Origin: Parus major
Taxonomy: Eukaryota; Chordata; Aves; Passeriformes; Paridae
Length of the DNA stretch: 64,000 nucleotides
Assembly (NCBI RefSeq): GCF_001522545.3
Contig: NC_031770.1
Coordinates: 28,694,869 to 28,758,868 of the forward strand
Direction of reading: 5' to 3'
This document shows positions 63,874 through 64,000 of the stretch, in pieces. A program made the translations under genes and the position numbers. Below the pieces are notes generated by a model. That model was given only the letters and a program-made list of their open reading frames with translations, did no database searches and had not been told where the DNA came from. The first letter of the stretch is position 1. The number at the start of each line of letters is the position of its first letter.

Positions 63874-64000
63874 TAGGGGCGTCAAAGGCTCTCATTGTAC
63901 CAGGAACCCACCAACCTGGAGTCTTTGTTAACTTTTAAAGTGGGTCTGGACTGAGAGGAGGTTCGTGTCCTAGTAAAAACAGGGACCTCTCAATCCACCT
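63874..64000 (+). pseudogene. Degraded retroviral protease start
   Basis: After TAG (63874-63876) the same frame continues through Q-E-P and L-T-F-K-V-G. A TGA follows at 63952, then V-L-V-K-T-G-T-S, and the window ends. The spacing from K-V-G to the T-G pair fits the N-terminal strand and active-site loop of a retroviral aspartic protease. The catalytic aspartate before T-G is replaced by lysine. The catalytic change and the stop mean it cannot be active. Read-through of a UAG followed by G, in one frame with gag, is the gammaretroviral arrangement. Confidence 0.55.

Larger units (their letters stand above)
59146..64000 (-). other. TTC7A: TTC7A intron, continuing beyond the window
   Basis: The acceptor is at 59150-59146; the donor lies outside. 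The visible 4.9 kb holds a 57-nt poly(A) run, an LTR-like block at 60.2-60.6 kb, another at 61.6-62.1 kb, and the ERV from 62.19 kb onward. The stretches 59150-59723, 59781-60221 and 60640-61634 show no feature I can name. The 115-codon plus frame at 61103-61450 is unremarkable. Confidence 0.75.
62626..64000 (+). mobile_element. ERV internal region, gammaretrovirus-like, cut by window edge
   Basis: The order seen is PBS, a leader with a splice-donor-like CCGGTGAGTAAA (about 62841), a 36-bp tandem repeat, a tandem repeat of about 52 bp, a GC-rich stretch, a nucleocapsid-like remnant, TAG at 63874, and the start of protease. Only about 1.25 kb separates the PBS from the TAG, less than a normal leader plus full gag, so most of matrix and capsid appears lost. 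All frames carry stops. It is an old, non-functional copy. pol and env, if present, lie beyond the window. Confidence 0.72.

Noticed and set aside
63294..63895. Minus-strand frames of 113-164 codons over the ERV
   Set aside because: They are antisense shadows of the GC-rich gag remnant, whose sense is fixed by the LTR, PBS and protease order.
1..64000. CRISPR arrays, operons, tRNA or rRNA genes
   Set aside because: The window is vertebrate intronic DNA. No spaced repeats of CRISPR type and no tRNA cloverleaf with both box sequences was noticed.

Overview
This window looks like avian nuclear DNA, most likely from a passerine. It is a sparse, intron-rich vertebrate locus with no bacterial-style gene packing. 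Its dominant repeats are CR1 LINE fragments and retroviral LTRs of bird type, with almost nothing resembling SINEs. The species call is inference; the vertebrate and avian signs are seen directly.

The only securely identified gene is TTC7A (tetratricopeptide repeat protein 7A), on the minus strand. Its last four coding exons are at 59145-59048, 52780-52646, 40844-40642 and 298-77. All have canonical GT/AG sites and compatible phases, and together they read as one uninterrupted C-terminal TPR region ending in I-P-R-E-L-stop. The final intron is about 40.3 kb and holds most of the window. Earlier exons must lie beyond position 64000. A plus-strand open segment at 51008-51241, with a strong acceptor in front and AATAAA behind, may be the terminal exon of an unidentified gene lying antisense inside a TTC7A intron.

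The rest is intron filled with transposons. From left to right these are: LTR-like blocks near 5.4-5.9 kb and 7.7-8.5 kb; CR1 fragments at 20.2-21.0, 21.7-23.5 and 24.0-24.7 kb; an LTR near 25.3-25.5 kb; CR1 at 32.5-33.2 kb; a minus-strand CR1 split in two by a 1.56-kb LTR element with a tRNA-Gly-type primer-binding site (36.5-39.0 kb); a CR1 tail at 41.7 kb; solo LTRs of one family at 43.8-44.3 and 49.3-49.8 kb; a minus-strand solo LTR at 53.6-54.2 kb; and LTR-like blocks at 57.9-58.3, 60.2-60.6 and 61.6-62.1 kb.

From 62.19 kb to the window edge is the 5' part of a decayed endogenous retrovirus of the same family as the 43.8 and 49.3 kb LTRs. It has an LTR, a PBS, a leader with tandem repeats, a gag remnant with a broken CCHC motif, a UAG in a gammaretrovirus-like gag/pro position, and the start of a degraded protease. 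The most unusual structures are the nested LTR-in-CR1 insertion, two adjacent perfect hairpins in that LTR, a 17-bp perfect hairpin at 50.1 kb, and the antisense open segment at 51.0 kb. I found no convincing new multi-gene system.
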